Positions 19,122-25,927 of a DNA stretch of 59,415 bases are shown here, in pieces (position 1 is the stretch's first letter; each line of letters starts with the position of its first letter). The stretch comes from Caldisalinibacter kiritimatiensis (GTDB taxonomy: Bacteria > Bacillota > Clostridia > Tissierellales > Caldisalinibacteraceae): the NCBI RefSeq assembly GCF_000387765.1, contig NZ_ARZA01000105.1, positions 1 to 59,415 on the forward strand, read 5' to 3'. Position numbers and translations under genes: made by a program. Under the pieces are notes generated by a model. It saw only the letters and a list, made by a program, of their open reading frames with translations, was not told the origin of the DNA and did not search any database.

Positions 19122-19230
19122 AGTAGATGATACATAGTACCATCATGAAGAAGCGAAGTACCATCAAAGATGATACATAGCTAGGGCATTGATGATACAA
19201 AAGTACCATCTGCAAATTAAATATTTAAGT
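19122..19230 (+). promoter_or_regulatory. csp leader with alternating complementary octamers
   Basis: GATGATAC occurs at 19126, 19169 and 19191, and its near-complement GTACCATC at 19137, 19158 and 19203. Successive pairs form three small hairpins (19126-19144, 19158-19176, 19191-19210) with loops ATA, AAA and AAAA, each with one A-C mismatch at the same place. Any copy can also pair with any opposite copy, so several folds compete. Cold-shock gene leaders are known to act as temperature-dependent switches; that role here is inferred. Confidence 0.65.
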
Positions 19231-19249
19231 AATGGAGGAATGTTTTAAG

Positions 19250-19450
19250 ATGGTAAGAGGTACAGTAAAATGGTTCAATCCAACAAAAGGTTATGGGTTC
19301 ATATCAACAGAAGATGGTGATGATGTATTCGTACATTATTCAGCTATCCAAGAGGACGGATTTAAGACTTTAGAAGAAGGACAAAACGTACAATTCGAAA
19401 TCGTTAGCGGAGAAAAAGGTCCTCAAGCTACTAATGTTACAAAACTATAA
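19250..19450 (+). CDS. cold-shock protein
   Basis: Single-stranded nucleic-acid chaperone of the CspA family, 66 residues. RNP1-type KGYGFI and RNP2-type VFVHYSAI are present in a protein that starts [18 protein letters not shown]. An ATG at 19232 opens a longer frame, but ATGGAGGAATG contains the Shine-Dalgarno sequence and places the start at ATG 19250. It has its own promoter and a strong terminator, so it is monocistronic. The structured leader suggests post-transcriptional control. Confidence 0.95.
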   Translation: MVRGTVKWFNPTKGYGFISTEDGDDVFVHYSAIQEDGFKTLEEGQNVQFEIVSGEKGPQATNVTKL

Positions 19451-19504
19451 ACCGAAAATATTACTAAATTATTATAGAGAAGTAGTTTTATAACAGTAGC
19501 ATTC

Positions 19505-19535
19505 AAGCCCCCGATATCAGGGGGCTTAAAATATT
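19505..19535 (+). terminator. terminator of the csp gene
   Basis: A GC-rich 8-bp stem, AAGCCCCC (19505-19512) with GGGGGCTT (19520-19527), 7-base loop, followed by an A/T-rich tail with several T. Among the most GC-rich hairpins of the window. Confidence 0.85.
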
Positions 19536-19537
19536 TT

Positions 19538-19567
19538 TTGTTAAAATAACTATATTTGATGTAAAAT
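19538..19567 (+). promoter_or_regulatory. possible promoter of hslO
   Basis: TTGTTA (19538-19543) and TAAAAT (19562-19567) are separated by 18 bases with TG just before the -10 box. It lies about 100 bases upstream of hslO. Moderate match. Confidence 0.45.
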
Positions 19568-19664
19568 AAAAGAGAATAAAGACTAGAGATTAGGTTTTAT
19601 ATAAATTATAATGTTGTAAATATAATATAGTTCTATATAAACTAAGAAAATGAGGAGGTAGCTT

Positions 19665-20546
19665 ATGAAGGATTATGTTATCAGAGCAATAGATAAAGAA
19701 AAAAGTATAAGGATATTTATTGCTACAACAACTAATGTGGTAGAAGATGCAAGGAAAATACATAATACTTCACCAACTGTAACTGCAGCTTTAGGAAGAA
19801 CATTAACAGCTTCGGCAATTATGGGATTTATGATGAAAGGAGAAAAAGACAAATTAACCTTAAAAATAAGAGGAAATGGACCTATAGGAAATATAATTGC
19901 AGTTTCTAATAATAAAGGAGAAATTAAGGGATATGTACAAAATCCAAGTGCTGATTTACCTACTAGAAGTGATGGCAAGTTAGATGTTGGTGGAGTAGTT
20001 GGAAGAAGTGGAAAACTGACAGTCATAAGAGATTTAGGGTTAAAGGAGCCTTATATAGGACAATCAAATTTAATTACTGGAGAAATAGGAGATGATTTAG
20101 CTCAGTATTTTGTTACATCTGAGCAGCAACCATCAGCAGTTGCTTTAGGAGTACTAGTTGATAAGGACTTAAGCACAAAAGCAGCTGGAGGATTTATTTT
20201 ACAAGTATTACCTAATATTCAAGAAGAAAATTTAGTTAAATTAGAACAAAAAATTAATAAATTGGAATCTATTTCAAAATATATAGATAAAGGATATACC
20301 CCTGAAGAATTGTTAGAAAGGTTATTTGGTGAATTTCAAATGGAAATTAAAGACAAAAAAGAAATTAAATATACATGTGACTGTTCTAGAGAAAGATTAG
20401 AAGGAGTACTAATTAGTGTAGGAGAAGAAGAATTGAAAAAAATGATAGCAGAAGATGGTGAAGCAGAGGTAGTATGTCATTTTTGTAATACTAAATATCA
20501 TTTTAACAAAGAAGAATTAGAAAAATTACTAGAAAAAGCTAAATAA
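19665..20546 (+). CDS. hslO: redox-regulated chaperone Hsp33
   Basis: Holdase chaperone switched on by oxidation, when a C-terminal zinc centre is lost and the protein unfolds partly. The 293 residues show the Hsp33 N-terminal domain (IRAIDKEKSIRIF, ALGRTLTASAIMG, GRSGKLTVIRDLGLKEPYIG) and the conserved zinc ligands Cys238 and Cys240 (CDC) with Cys271 and Cys274 (CHFC). TGAGGAGGT precedes the ATG. It is flanked by terminators and therefore probably monocistronic. In an anaerobe it would guard against oxygen exposure. Confidence 0.95.
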   Translation: MKDYVIRAIDKEKSIRIFIATTTNVVEDARKIHNTSPTVTAALGRTLTASAIMGFMMKGEKDKLTLKIRGNGPIGNIIAVSNNKGEIKGYVQNPSADLPTRSDGKLDVGGVVGRSGKLTVIRDLGLKEPYIGQSNLITGEIGDDLAQYFVTSEQQPSAVALGVLVDKDLSTKAAGGFILQVLPNIQEENLVKLEQKINKLESISKYIDKGYTPEELLERLFGEFQMEIKDKKEIKYTCDCSRERLEGVLISVGEEELKKMIAEDGEAEVVCHFCNTKYHFNKEELEKLLEKAK

Positions 20547-20575
20547 TATTAGGGGCTATTTTGCCCCAATATTTT
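20545..20575 (+). terminator. terminator after hslO
   Basis: AATATT-A-GGGGC (20545-20556) pairs with GCCCCAATATT (20563-20573) with one bulged A, followed by TTTA. The stop codon of hslO overlaps the base of the stem. Confidence 0.7.
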
Positions 20576-20681
20576 ATGATAGATATTTAAAGTAGTTCTT
20601 AAAGTATTAAAAAAGAATTGTATAGGAACTAACATACAACAGAATTCACCAAAATTTAAATCAAAAAATATAAAAAAATTA

Positions 20682-20710
20682 TTGACAAAAGGACTATTTT
20701 GTTGTATACT
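20682..20710 (+). promoter_or_regulatory. promoter of the tRNA array
   Basis: Consensus TTGACA (20682-20687), 17 bases, TATACT (20705-20710), followed by a 60-base pre-tRNA leader that contains a small CTGGTT/AACCAG hairpin. Confidence 0.88.
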
Positions 20711-20770
20711 AGTTCTTGCCGCTGGTTGAGAAAGTGTTTTGAACCAGTGAAGTTGAAGGATTTTAAATGA

Positions 20771-20846
20771 GCCCAGATAGCTCAGTCGGTAGAGCAGGGG
20801 ACTGAAAATCCCCGTGTCGGCAGTTCGATTCTGTCTCTGGGCACCA
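20771..20846 (+). tRNA. tRNA-Phe (GAA)
   Basis: A 76-base cloverleaf with acceptor stem GCCCAGA/TCTGGGC, D-arm GCTCAGTCGGTAGAGC, anticodon GAA at 20804-20806 and TTCGATT in the T loop. The CCA end is encoded. First of three tRNAs in one transcript. Confidence 0.97.
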
Positions 20847-20851
20847 TACTT

Positions 20852-20926
20852 GCGGAAGTGGCTCAGTGGTAGAGCATCGCCTTGCCAAGGCGAGGGTCGC
20901 GGGTTCGAATCCCGTCTTCCGCTCCA
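20852..20926 (+). tRNA. tRNA-Gly (GCC)
   Basis: A 75-base cloverleaf with acceptor stem GCGGAAG/CTTCCGC, anticodon GCC at 20884-20886, T loop TTCGAAT and an encoded CCA end. It lies 5 bases after tRNA-Phe. Confidence 0.97.
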
Positions 20927-20953
20927 TTTTATTTAAAATGTAAATAATTATGT

Positions 20954-21027
<74 letters not shown>

Positions 21028-21040
21028 AAGTATCAAGTAT

Positions 21041-21063
21041 ACCTCCCTTGTGGGAGGTTTTAT
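21041..21063 (+). terminator. terminator of the tRNA array
   Basis: ACCTCCC (21041-21047) pairs with GGGAGGT (21052-21058), 4-base loop, then TTTTATTTATTTTTT. Confidence 0.88.
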
Positions 21064-21130
21064 TTATTTTTTGAAAAAATTATATAAAATAAACTTAAGT
21101 AAAAAATATAAATTGGAGGTCAAAAATATT

Positions 21131-21880
21131 ATGAATGTACGTAATCCTTTTATACCTATAAAAAAAGCAGATGCTGTAATTATAGATGGAAGAGTAGAGC
21201 AAGAAATTACAAAAAAGTTAAATAAAATGGATATACAAACAATAAGAACCGTAAAATGCGAAGAAGTTGACGAAGCTATAGCTTATCATCCAGATATTGC
21301 AATCCATCCAATAGATGCTAATACATTAGTAATTGCACCTAATGTTTTTGAATATTATAAGTATATATTTAAAAATAGACCTATAAAGTTAATTAAAGGT
21401 GATAAATACTTGAAAGGGAACTATCCAAATGATATAGCATATAATGTAGCAAGAGTTTCAAGATATGCAATACATAACACAAAATATACAAGCCCAAAAT
21501 TAAAATACTATTTAGAAAAGCAAGGAATAAGGCTCATACATGTAAATCAAGGGTATACAAAATGTTCTACAGCTATTGTTGGAAGTAATTCAATTATAAC
21601 TTCTGACCCTTCAATTTATAAAGCTTGTAAAAAATATAATATAGATTTACTTTATATAAAATCGGGATATATAAAATTGCCAGGTTACGATTATGGCTTT
21701 ATCGGTGGAGCAACTGGAGTTATTTCAGAAAAGGAATTTTTATTTACAGGTAGATATGACAATCATCCTAATAAAAAAGATATAGATAAATTTTTAGCTA
21801 AAAATAATAAAAAAGCTGTAATTTTAAGCGATAAAGAGATTATAGATATAGGGTCAATAATTCCTTTGAAATACAATTAA
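21131..21880 (+). CDS. DUF6873-like protein of the GME (arginine deiminase-like) fold
   Basis: A 249-residue cytoplasmic protein resembling clostridial proteins described as a GME-fold (guanidino-group-modifying enzyme) family. Features are DIAIHPIDANTLVIAP near the N-terminus, GYTKCSTAIVG, and YGFIGGATGVISEKEFLFTG followed by NHP and a C-terminal DIGSIIPL. The repeated pattern of glycine-rich turns fits the five-bladed fold, but I cannot assign a reaction. The frame is open from 21050, inside the tRNA terminator; TTGGAGGTC fixes the start at ATG 21131. It lies just ahead of ytxC and may be cotranscribed with it. Confidence 0.7.
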   Translation: MNVRNPFIPIKKADAVIIDGRVEQEITKKLNKMDIQTIRTVKCEEVDEAIAYHPDIAIHPIDANTLVIAPNVFEYYKYIFKNRPIKLIKGDKYLKGNYPNDIAYNVARVSRYAIHNTKYTSPKLKYYLEKQGIRLIHVNQGYTKCSTAIVGSNSIITSDPSIYKACKKYNIDLLYIKSGYIKLPGYDYGFIGGATGVISEKEFLFTGRYDNHPNKKDIDKFLAKNNKKAVILSDKEIIDIGSIIPLKYN

Positions 21881-21951
21881 TGTTACTTAGTATTGCGAAT
21901 ATAGGTTTTTGAAAAGCAAATACTACTAGTACACAGAAAGGAGTGTCATTA

Positions 21952-22878
21952 ATGGAATTACTGTCTATTGGAGTTAAGGAGGGATCTGAAAAGGTAAAGA
22001 GTTTGCTTTCTAAGGAAATTGAAAACTTTAGTAAAGAAGGTTTTTATATAAATTCAGAGTTAAATGATGTTGGAGATATACATTTTTTAAACTATAAAAC
22101 TGATAATTTGAATTTAAATAAATGTAAGAATATTAGGAAAATCTTTGTTCATTGTGTTGCTAATATTCTCGCAGATGTTATATTGGATATATATCAACAA
22201 AAATATTTAAATAGATATATAGCAGAAAATTATTATTATTTTAGTAAATCTGAAAAAGATAAAGTCAAAGAAAAGGCAATTGAATTTTTAAATAAAGGAG
22301 AATCCTTTTCTACTGGAGGAATGATATTTAAAGTTAGTAGAAAATCTAAAATAATAAAATCAATAGTTGAGTATCTTGAAACTACTGATGAAATTATAAT
22401 AGAAGGTTTTATTAATTTTAGACTAAGATTTTTTATAGACTCTATTGAAGAAGCCGTAGAAAAAGCTGTAGAAGAGTTTTTGATAGAAAAAGAGTATAAT
22501 GAATTTATTAAGGTGTTACAGTATTTTGTAGAAATACAAGAACCTAAAATAGAACTTGTAAATATACTTATAAAAGGTGATAAAGATTATTTATTATTTG
22601 ATAAAAATTATAGATTAATAAATAATGATTTTTTTGAAGAAATTGCGGATGAAATAGCAGAGAGTGATATAAACCACGATGATTTACTTGTTAGCTCTTT
22701 AATAACTATAGCTCCTAATAAAGTTGTTATACATTTTGAATATAATAATTCTTATTCGAGTAATGAATATGAAGAATTAATTAAGATTATTAAAAACATA
22801 TTTGAAGATAAAGTATCAATATGCAGAGGATGTAAATTATGTAATAAGAATAACGTTAATACTCCTCAAAATGAATAG
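21952..22878 (+). CDS. ytxC: YtxC-like sporulation protein
   Basis: A 308-residue protein of the YtxC family, which is found in spore formers and sits upstream of thrS in Bacillus as it does here (with DUF445 and cstA between). The sequence is highly charged and helical; motifs include LADVILDIYQQKYLNRYI, FINFRLRFFIDSIEEAVEKA and a C-terminal cysteine pair CRGCKLC. AAAGGAGTG overlaps an in-frame GTG (21943) and is spaced for the ATG at 21952. Molecular function is unknown; a role in sporulation is a family-level statement. Confidence 0.82.
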   Translation: MELLSIGVKEGSEKVKSLLSKEIENFSKEGFYINSELNDVGDIHFLNYKTDNLNLNKCKNIRKIFVHCVANILADVILDIYQQKYLNRYIAENYYYFSKSEKDKVKEKAIEFLNKGESFSTGGMIFKVSRKSKIIKSIVEYLETTDEIIIEGFINFRLRFFIDSIEEAVEKAVEEFLIEKEYNEFIKVLQYFVEIQEPKIELVNILIKGDKDYLLFDKNYRLINNDFFEEIADEIAESDINHDDLLVSSLITIAPNKVVIHFEYNNSYSSNEYEELIKIIKNIFEDKVSICRGCKLCNKNNVNTPQNE

Positions 22879-22884
22879 ATGTGT

Positions 22885-22920
22885 AACTTCCAGAGGTACT
22901 TGCTTTTGGGAGTTTTTTGT
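22885..22920 (+). terminator. terminator after ytxC
   Basis: AACTTCC (22885-22891) pairs with GGGAGTT (22908-22914) with one G-U pair, 16-base loop, then a long T-rich tract. Confidence 0.7.
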
Positions 22921-22970
22921 TTTTTGAAACATATCAATTATATAAAAACATTATAAATTGTCAAAAAATG

Positions 22971-22979
22971 TGGTATAAT
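22971..22979 (+). promoter_or_regulatory. extended -10 promoter of the DUF445 gene
   Basis: TGGTATAAT is a perfect -10 box with the TGn extension. The -35 region 17 bases upstream (TTATAA) is poor, which is usual for extended -10 promoters. It lies 34 bases before the gene. Confidence 0.65.
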
Positions 22980-23012
22980 TATTTAGTTAGAAAATAATAT
23001 GAGGTGATAGAT

Positions 23013-23615
23013 ATGGCTATATTAAGAGTAATGATATTAGCTGTAATTGGAGCAATGATAGGATGGTTAACTAATATTATAGCTATTAAGTTAATTTTCA
23101 GACCATTGAATCCAATAAAAATTCCACTTTTAAACATTAAGTTTCAAGGACTTATACCAAAAAGAAAAGAAGAAATTGCTAAGAAGATAGGTAAGGTTGT
23201 AGAAGAAGAGCTAATATCTATTAATGAAATAATTGACAAAGTTATAGAAAAAGAGAACTTATCTAGTGTACTTTTAATTATTAAGACAAAGATAAACAAG
23301 GTAATAGAAGAAAAGCTACCATCTATTATTCCTACAACTTTTAGAAATATGATTTATAGTTATGTTGATGATTTGATTGATGGAGAAGGAGAAAGACTAT
23401 TAAAGGATTTAGCTGAAAATATGGTTCATAAAGCTACTACACAAGTCAAAATTTCTGAAATAATAGAAGAAAAGGTTAATTCTTTTGAATTAGAAAAAAT
23501 AGAAGAGATAATTATATCTGTAGCTAAAAAAGAACTTAAGCATATTGAAGTATTAGGAGGTATACTTGGTTTTATTATTGGTGTTATGCAGGGAATAATT
23601 GTACTTTTTTATTAG
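23013..23615 (+). CDS. DUF445 family membrane protein
   Basis: A 200-residue protein with an N-terminal transmembrane helix (about 3-25) and a C-terminal one (about 180-199), joined by an amphipathic, charged helical region. The conserved N-terminal signature GWLTNIIAIKLIFRP, followed by GLIPKRKEEIAKKIG, is that of DUF445 (YheB/YtxA-like) proteins. The function is unknown; related Bacillus proteins are sporulation-associated. The upstream in-frame GTG (23004) overlaps GAGGTG, so I use ATG 23013. It has its own promoter and a strong terminator. Confidence 0.85.
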   Translation: MAILRVMILAVIGAMIGWLTNIIAIKLIFRPLNPIKIPLLNIKFQGLIPKRKEEIAKKIGKVVEEELISINEIIDKVIEKENLSSVLLIIKTKINKVIEEKLPSIIPTTFRNMIYSYVDDLIDGEGERLLKDLAENMVHKATTQVKISEIIEEKVNSFELEKIEEIIISVAKKELKHIEVLGGILGFIIGVMQGIIVLFY

Positions 23616-23654
23616 CATATGTCAATTTCCTTTGGAAATTGGCATATGTTTTTT
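23616..23654 (+). terminator. strong terminator after the DUF445 gene
   Basis: A 15-bp stem, 23616-23630 with 23634-23648, with a 3-base loop and one G-U pair, followed by six T. It begins one base after the stop codon. Confidence 0.92.
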
Positions 23655-23655
23655 A

Positions 23656-23684
23656 TTGAGATAAAATATCTTTAGATGTATAAT
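23656..23684 (+). promoter_or_regulatory. promoter of cstA
   Basis: TTGAGA (23656-23661), 17 bases, TATAAT (23679-23684). The -35 box starts immediately after the U-tract of the preceding terminator. The transcript would have a leader of about 190 bases. Confidence 0.8.
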
Positions 23685-23690
23685 ATAATC

Positions 23691-23882
23691 AAAGAAGTAA
23701 AAAGATGATTTAGTTGGGGGTTTATTACACATTAATCATTATTTACAAAATCAAATTTCAGAATCTTCAAACATAAAATGCATAAATATATACTAAGGCA
23801 CACAACTAAAAAATCATTTTGGGGAAAGGGGGGACAAGGGAGAATATTTAGGTTACATTAATGAAATAAAGGGGGTAATATA
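23691..23882 (+). promoter_or_regulatory. long structured leader of cstA
   Basis: ATGATT-TAGTTG (23705-23716) can pair with CAACTA-AAA-AATCAT (23803-23817), 12 bp with a 3-base bulge, closing a domain of about 86 bases. A G-rich stretch follows (GGGGAAAGGGGGG at 23821-23833), then the Shine-Dalgarno AAAGGGGG just before the start codon. I recognise no known riboswitch class. A cis-regulatory RNA is inferred from length and closure. Confidence 0.5.
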
Positions 23883-25565
23883 ATGAATGCTTTATTACTT
23901 GCAATTTTGACTTATGTAGGTTTTATAGTTGCATATAGGACTTATGGTAAATTTATTGGTAAAAAATTATTTGAACTTAGCAATAAGAATGTAACCCCAG
24001 CACACGAGCTAGAAGATGGTGTAGATTATGTACCTACTAAAAAGAATATTTTATTTGGTCATCATTTTACATCAATAGCTGGGACAGGACCAATAGTTGG
24101 ACCTGCTATTGGAGTTATTTGGGGATGGGTTCCAGCTGTTATTTGGGTTGTTGTAGGTTCCATATTTATGGGGGCTGTTCATGACTTTGGAGCTCTCGTT
24201 ATATCTGAAAGAAATAAAGGTAAATCTTTAGGAGATGTAACTAAAGATATTGTAAGTCCAACTTCTAGAAATCTATTCTTACTAGTAATTTTCTTCTTAT
24301 TACTTATTGTAATAGCAGTATTTGCAATGATTATAGGTAAATTATTTATGATGTATCCTGCATCTATATTCCCGGTATGGATGGAAATACCAATAGCATT
24401 GGCTCTTGGATACTTAGTATATAAAAAGAATAAAAACATAACTTGGCTATCAATAATAGCAATTGTGCTAATGTATATTACAATCTGGATTGGAGCTACA
24501 TACTTTGGAAATTGGTCAATGCCAGAAATATTTGGAATGCAACCTATAATTGTATGGGTATTTATTTTAATGATATATGCATATATTGCATCGGTACTAC
24601 CAGTACAGAAGCTTTTACAACCTAGAGATTATATTAACTCTCATGAGTTAATAGTAGCAATGGCTTTATTAATACTAGGTTTAATTGTAGTACATCCAAC
24701 TATAGTTGCTCCAGCTATTAGGACAAATGTAGCAGGCTCGCCACCTTTACTACCATTTATATTTATAACAATAGCTTGTGGTGCAATTTCTGGCTTTCAT
24801 AGTCTTGTATCATCAGGTACTTCATCAAAGCAGCTTGGTAAAGAAGAAGATGCTATGATGATAGGATATGGCGGAATGCTTATGGAAGGAGCTTTAGCAA
24901 TATTAGTTATACTAGCTTGTACGGCTGGACTTGGAGATGCCAATGCATGGACAGCAAGATATGCTGACTGGGCAACAGCTAGTGGTTTAGGAGCTAAATT
25001 AGGTGCATTTGTTGATGGTGGAGCTAATTTTGTATCAGGATTAGGGCTAAAAGCAGAATTTGCAAAAACAATTTTAGCTGTGTTTATAGTTAGTTTTGCA
25101 GCTACGACTCTTGATACAGCTACAAGGATACAAAGATATGTAGTTGGTGAGATAGCTGAAGGTCTAAATATTAAACCATTAGCTACAAAGCATGGTGCTA
25201 CCTTATTTGCAGTAATTACAGCTTTATTATTAGCAATGGCAAAGCCAGGTGGAGCAGGTGCTATGATATTATGGCCTTTATTTGGAGCATCAAATCAGTT
25301 GTTATCAGGTTTAGCTCTTATGATTATAACTGTTTACTTAGCTAAGAAGAATAAACCTATTATATATACATTAATACCTATGATATTTATGATGATAATG
25401 ACAGGCTGGGGCATGATATATAACATAATAAACTTTGCTAATAAATCAGATTGGTTATTATTTGTAATAGGTATAATTATATTAGTTCTTGAAATATGGA
25501 TGATAATAGAAGCTGTAAAAGTTATAAGAGAATCAAGAGCTAAAAAACATACTATAGATGCTTAA
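23883..25565 (+). CDS. cstA: carbon starvation protein CstA family transporter
   Basis: Polytopic inner-membrane protein of 560 residues, CstA family. Characterised members import pyruvate or peptides when carbon is scarce. Typical sequences are FGHHFTSIAGTGPIVGPAIG, GAVHDFGALVISERNKGKSLG, FHSLVSSGTSSKQL and DTATRIQRYV. About 14-16 hydrophobic segments are visible. At 560 residues it is the short form, lacking the longer C-terminus of the about 700-residue enterobacterial proteins. AAAGGGGG precedes the ATG. It is monocistronic, with its own promoter, a long leader and a terminator. Confidence 0.92.
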   Translation: MNALLLAILTYVGFIVAYRTYGKFIGKKLFELSNKNVTPAHELEDGVDYVPTKKNILFGHHFTSIAGTGPIVGPAIGVIWGWVPAVIWVVVGSIFMGAVHDFGALVISERNKGKSLGDVTKDIVSPTSRNLFLLVIFFLLLIVIAVFAMIIGKLFMMYPASIFPVWMEIPIALALGYLVYKKNKNITWLSIIAIVLMYITIWIGATYFGNWSMPEIFGMQPIIVWVFILMIYAYIASVLPVQKLLQPRDYINSHELIVAMALLILGLIVVHPTIVAPAIRTNVAGSPPLLPFIFITIACGAISGFHSLVSSGTSSKQLGKEEDAMMIGYGGMLMEGALAILVILACTAGLGDANAWTARYADWATASGLGAKLGAFVDGGANFVSGLGLKAEFAKTILAVFIVSFAATTLDTATRIQRYVVGEIAEGLNIKPLATKHGATLFAVITALLLAMAKPGGAGAMILWPLFGASNQLLSGLALMIITVYLAKKNKPIIYTLIPMIFMMIMTGWGMIYNIINFANKSDWLLFVIGIIILVLEIWMIIEAVKVIRESRAKKHTIDA

Positions 25566-25577
25566 AGATTGATTTAT

Positions 25578-25606
25578 AAAGAGATGGTAAAATGCCATCT
25601 CTTTTA
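25578..25606 (+). terminator. terminator after cstA
   Basis: AAAGAGATGG (25578-25587) pairs with CCATCTCTTT (25595-25604), 7-base loop, then TTATAAT. Confidence 0.85.
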
Positions 25607-25617
25607 TAATATTATCC

Positions 25618-25646
25618 TTGACAAATGCACAAAATATATCTATAAT
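25618..25646 (+). promoter_or_regulatory. consensus promoter of thrS
   Basis: Perfect TTGACA (25618-25623), 17 bases, perfect TATAAT (25641-25646). The initiation rate should be high, leaving control to the T-box downstream. Confidence 0.93.
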
Positions 25647-25652
25647 GATATC

Positions 25653-25904
25653 AAAGTTTATATGGTAAATGCTATGATGGGACGAGTAAACTAGGCCCAG
25701 TCTTACAGAGAGGGAAGTGCCAAAGGCTGAAAGCCTTCCTAAGATATGGTTAGTTGAAAACTATCCCGGAGTGGTACCTGAAACTTCAATAGAGGGTAAG
25801 GGTAACGTTAATCGCGTTAAGATTTAATGAGTATAAATTAGGGTGGAACCACGGGAGTAACCTCTCGTCCCTAGACAAGTGTCTAGGGATGAGAGGTTTT
25901 TTAT
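25653..25904 (+). promoter_or_regulatory. T-box leader of thrS
   Basis: The conserved T-box AGGGTGGAACCACGGG starts at 25840, followed by the terminator stem 25861-25876 with 25881-25896 and six T. Upstream are typical stem I elements, including AGAGAGGGAAG. A Thr codon ACC at 25776-25778 (GTGGTACCTGAA) is the likely specifier. Uncharged tRNA-Thr would stabilise the antiterminator and allow thrS transcription. The specifier placement is the least certain part. Confidence 0.93.
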
Positions 25905-25927
25905 TATATATAAGAGGAGGGTAAACG

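Noticed and set aside
23861-23869. Minimal ATG-AAA-TAA upstream ORF in the cstA leader
   Set aside because: Two codons immediately before the true ribosome binding site; too short to assign a role without translation data.
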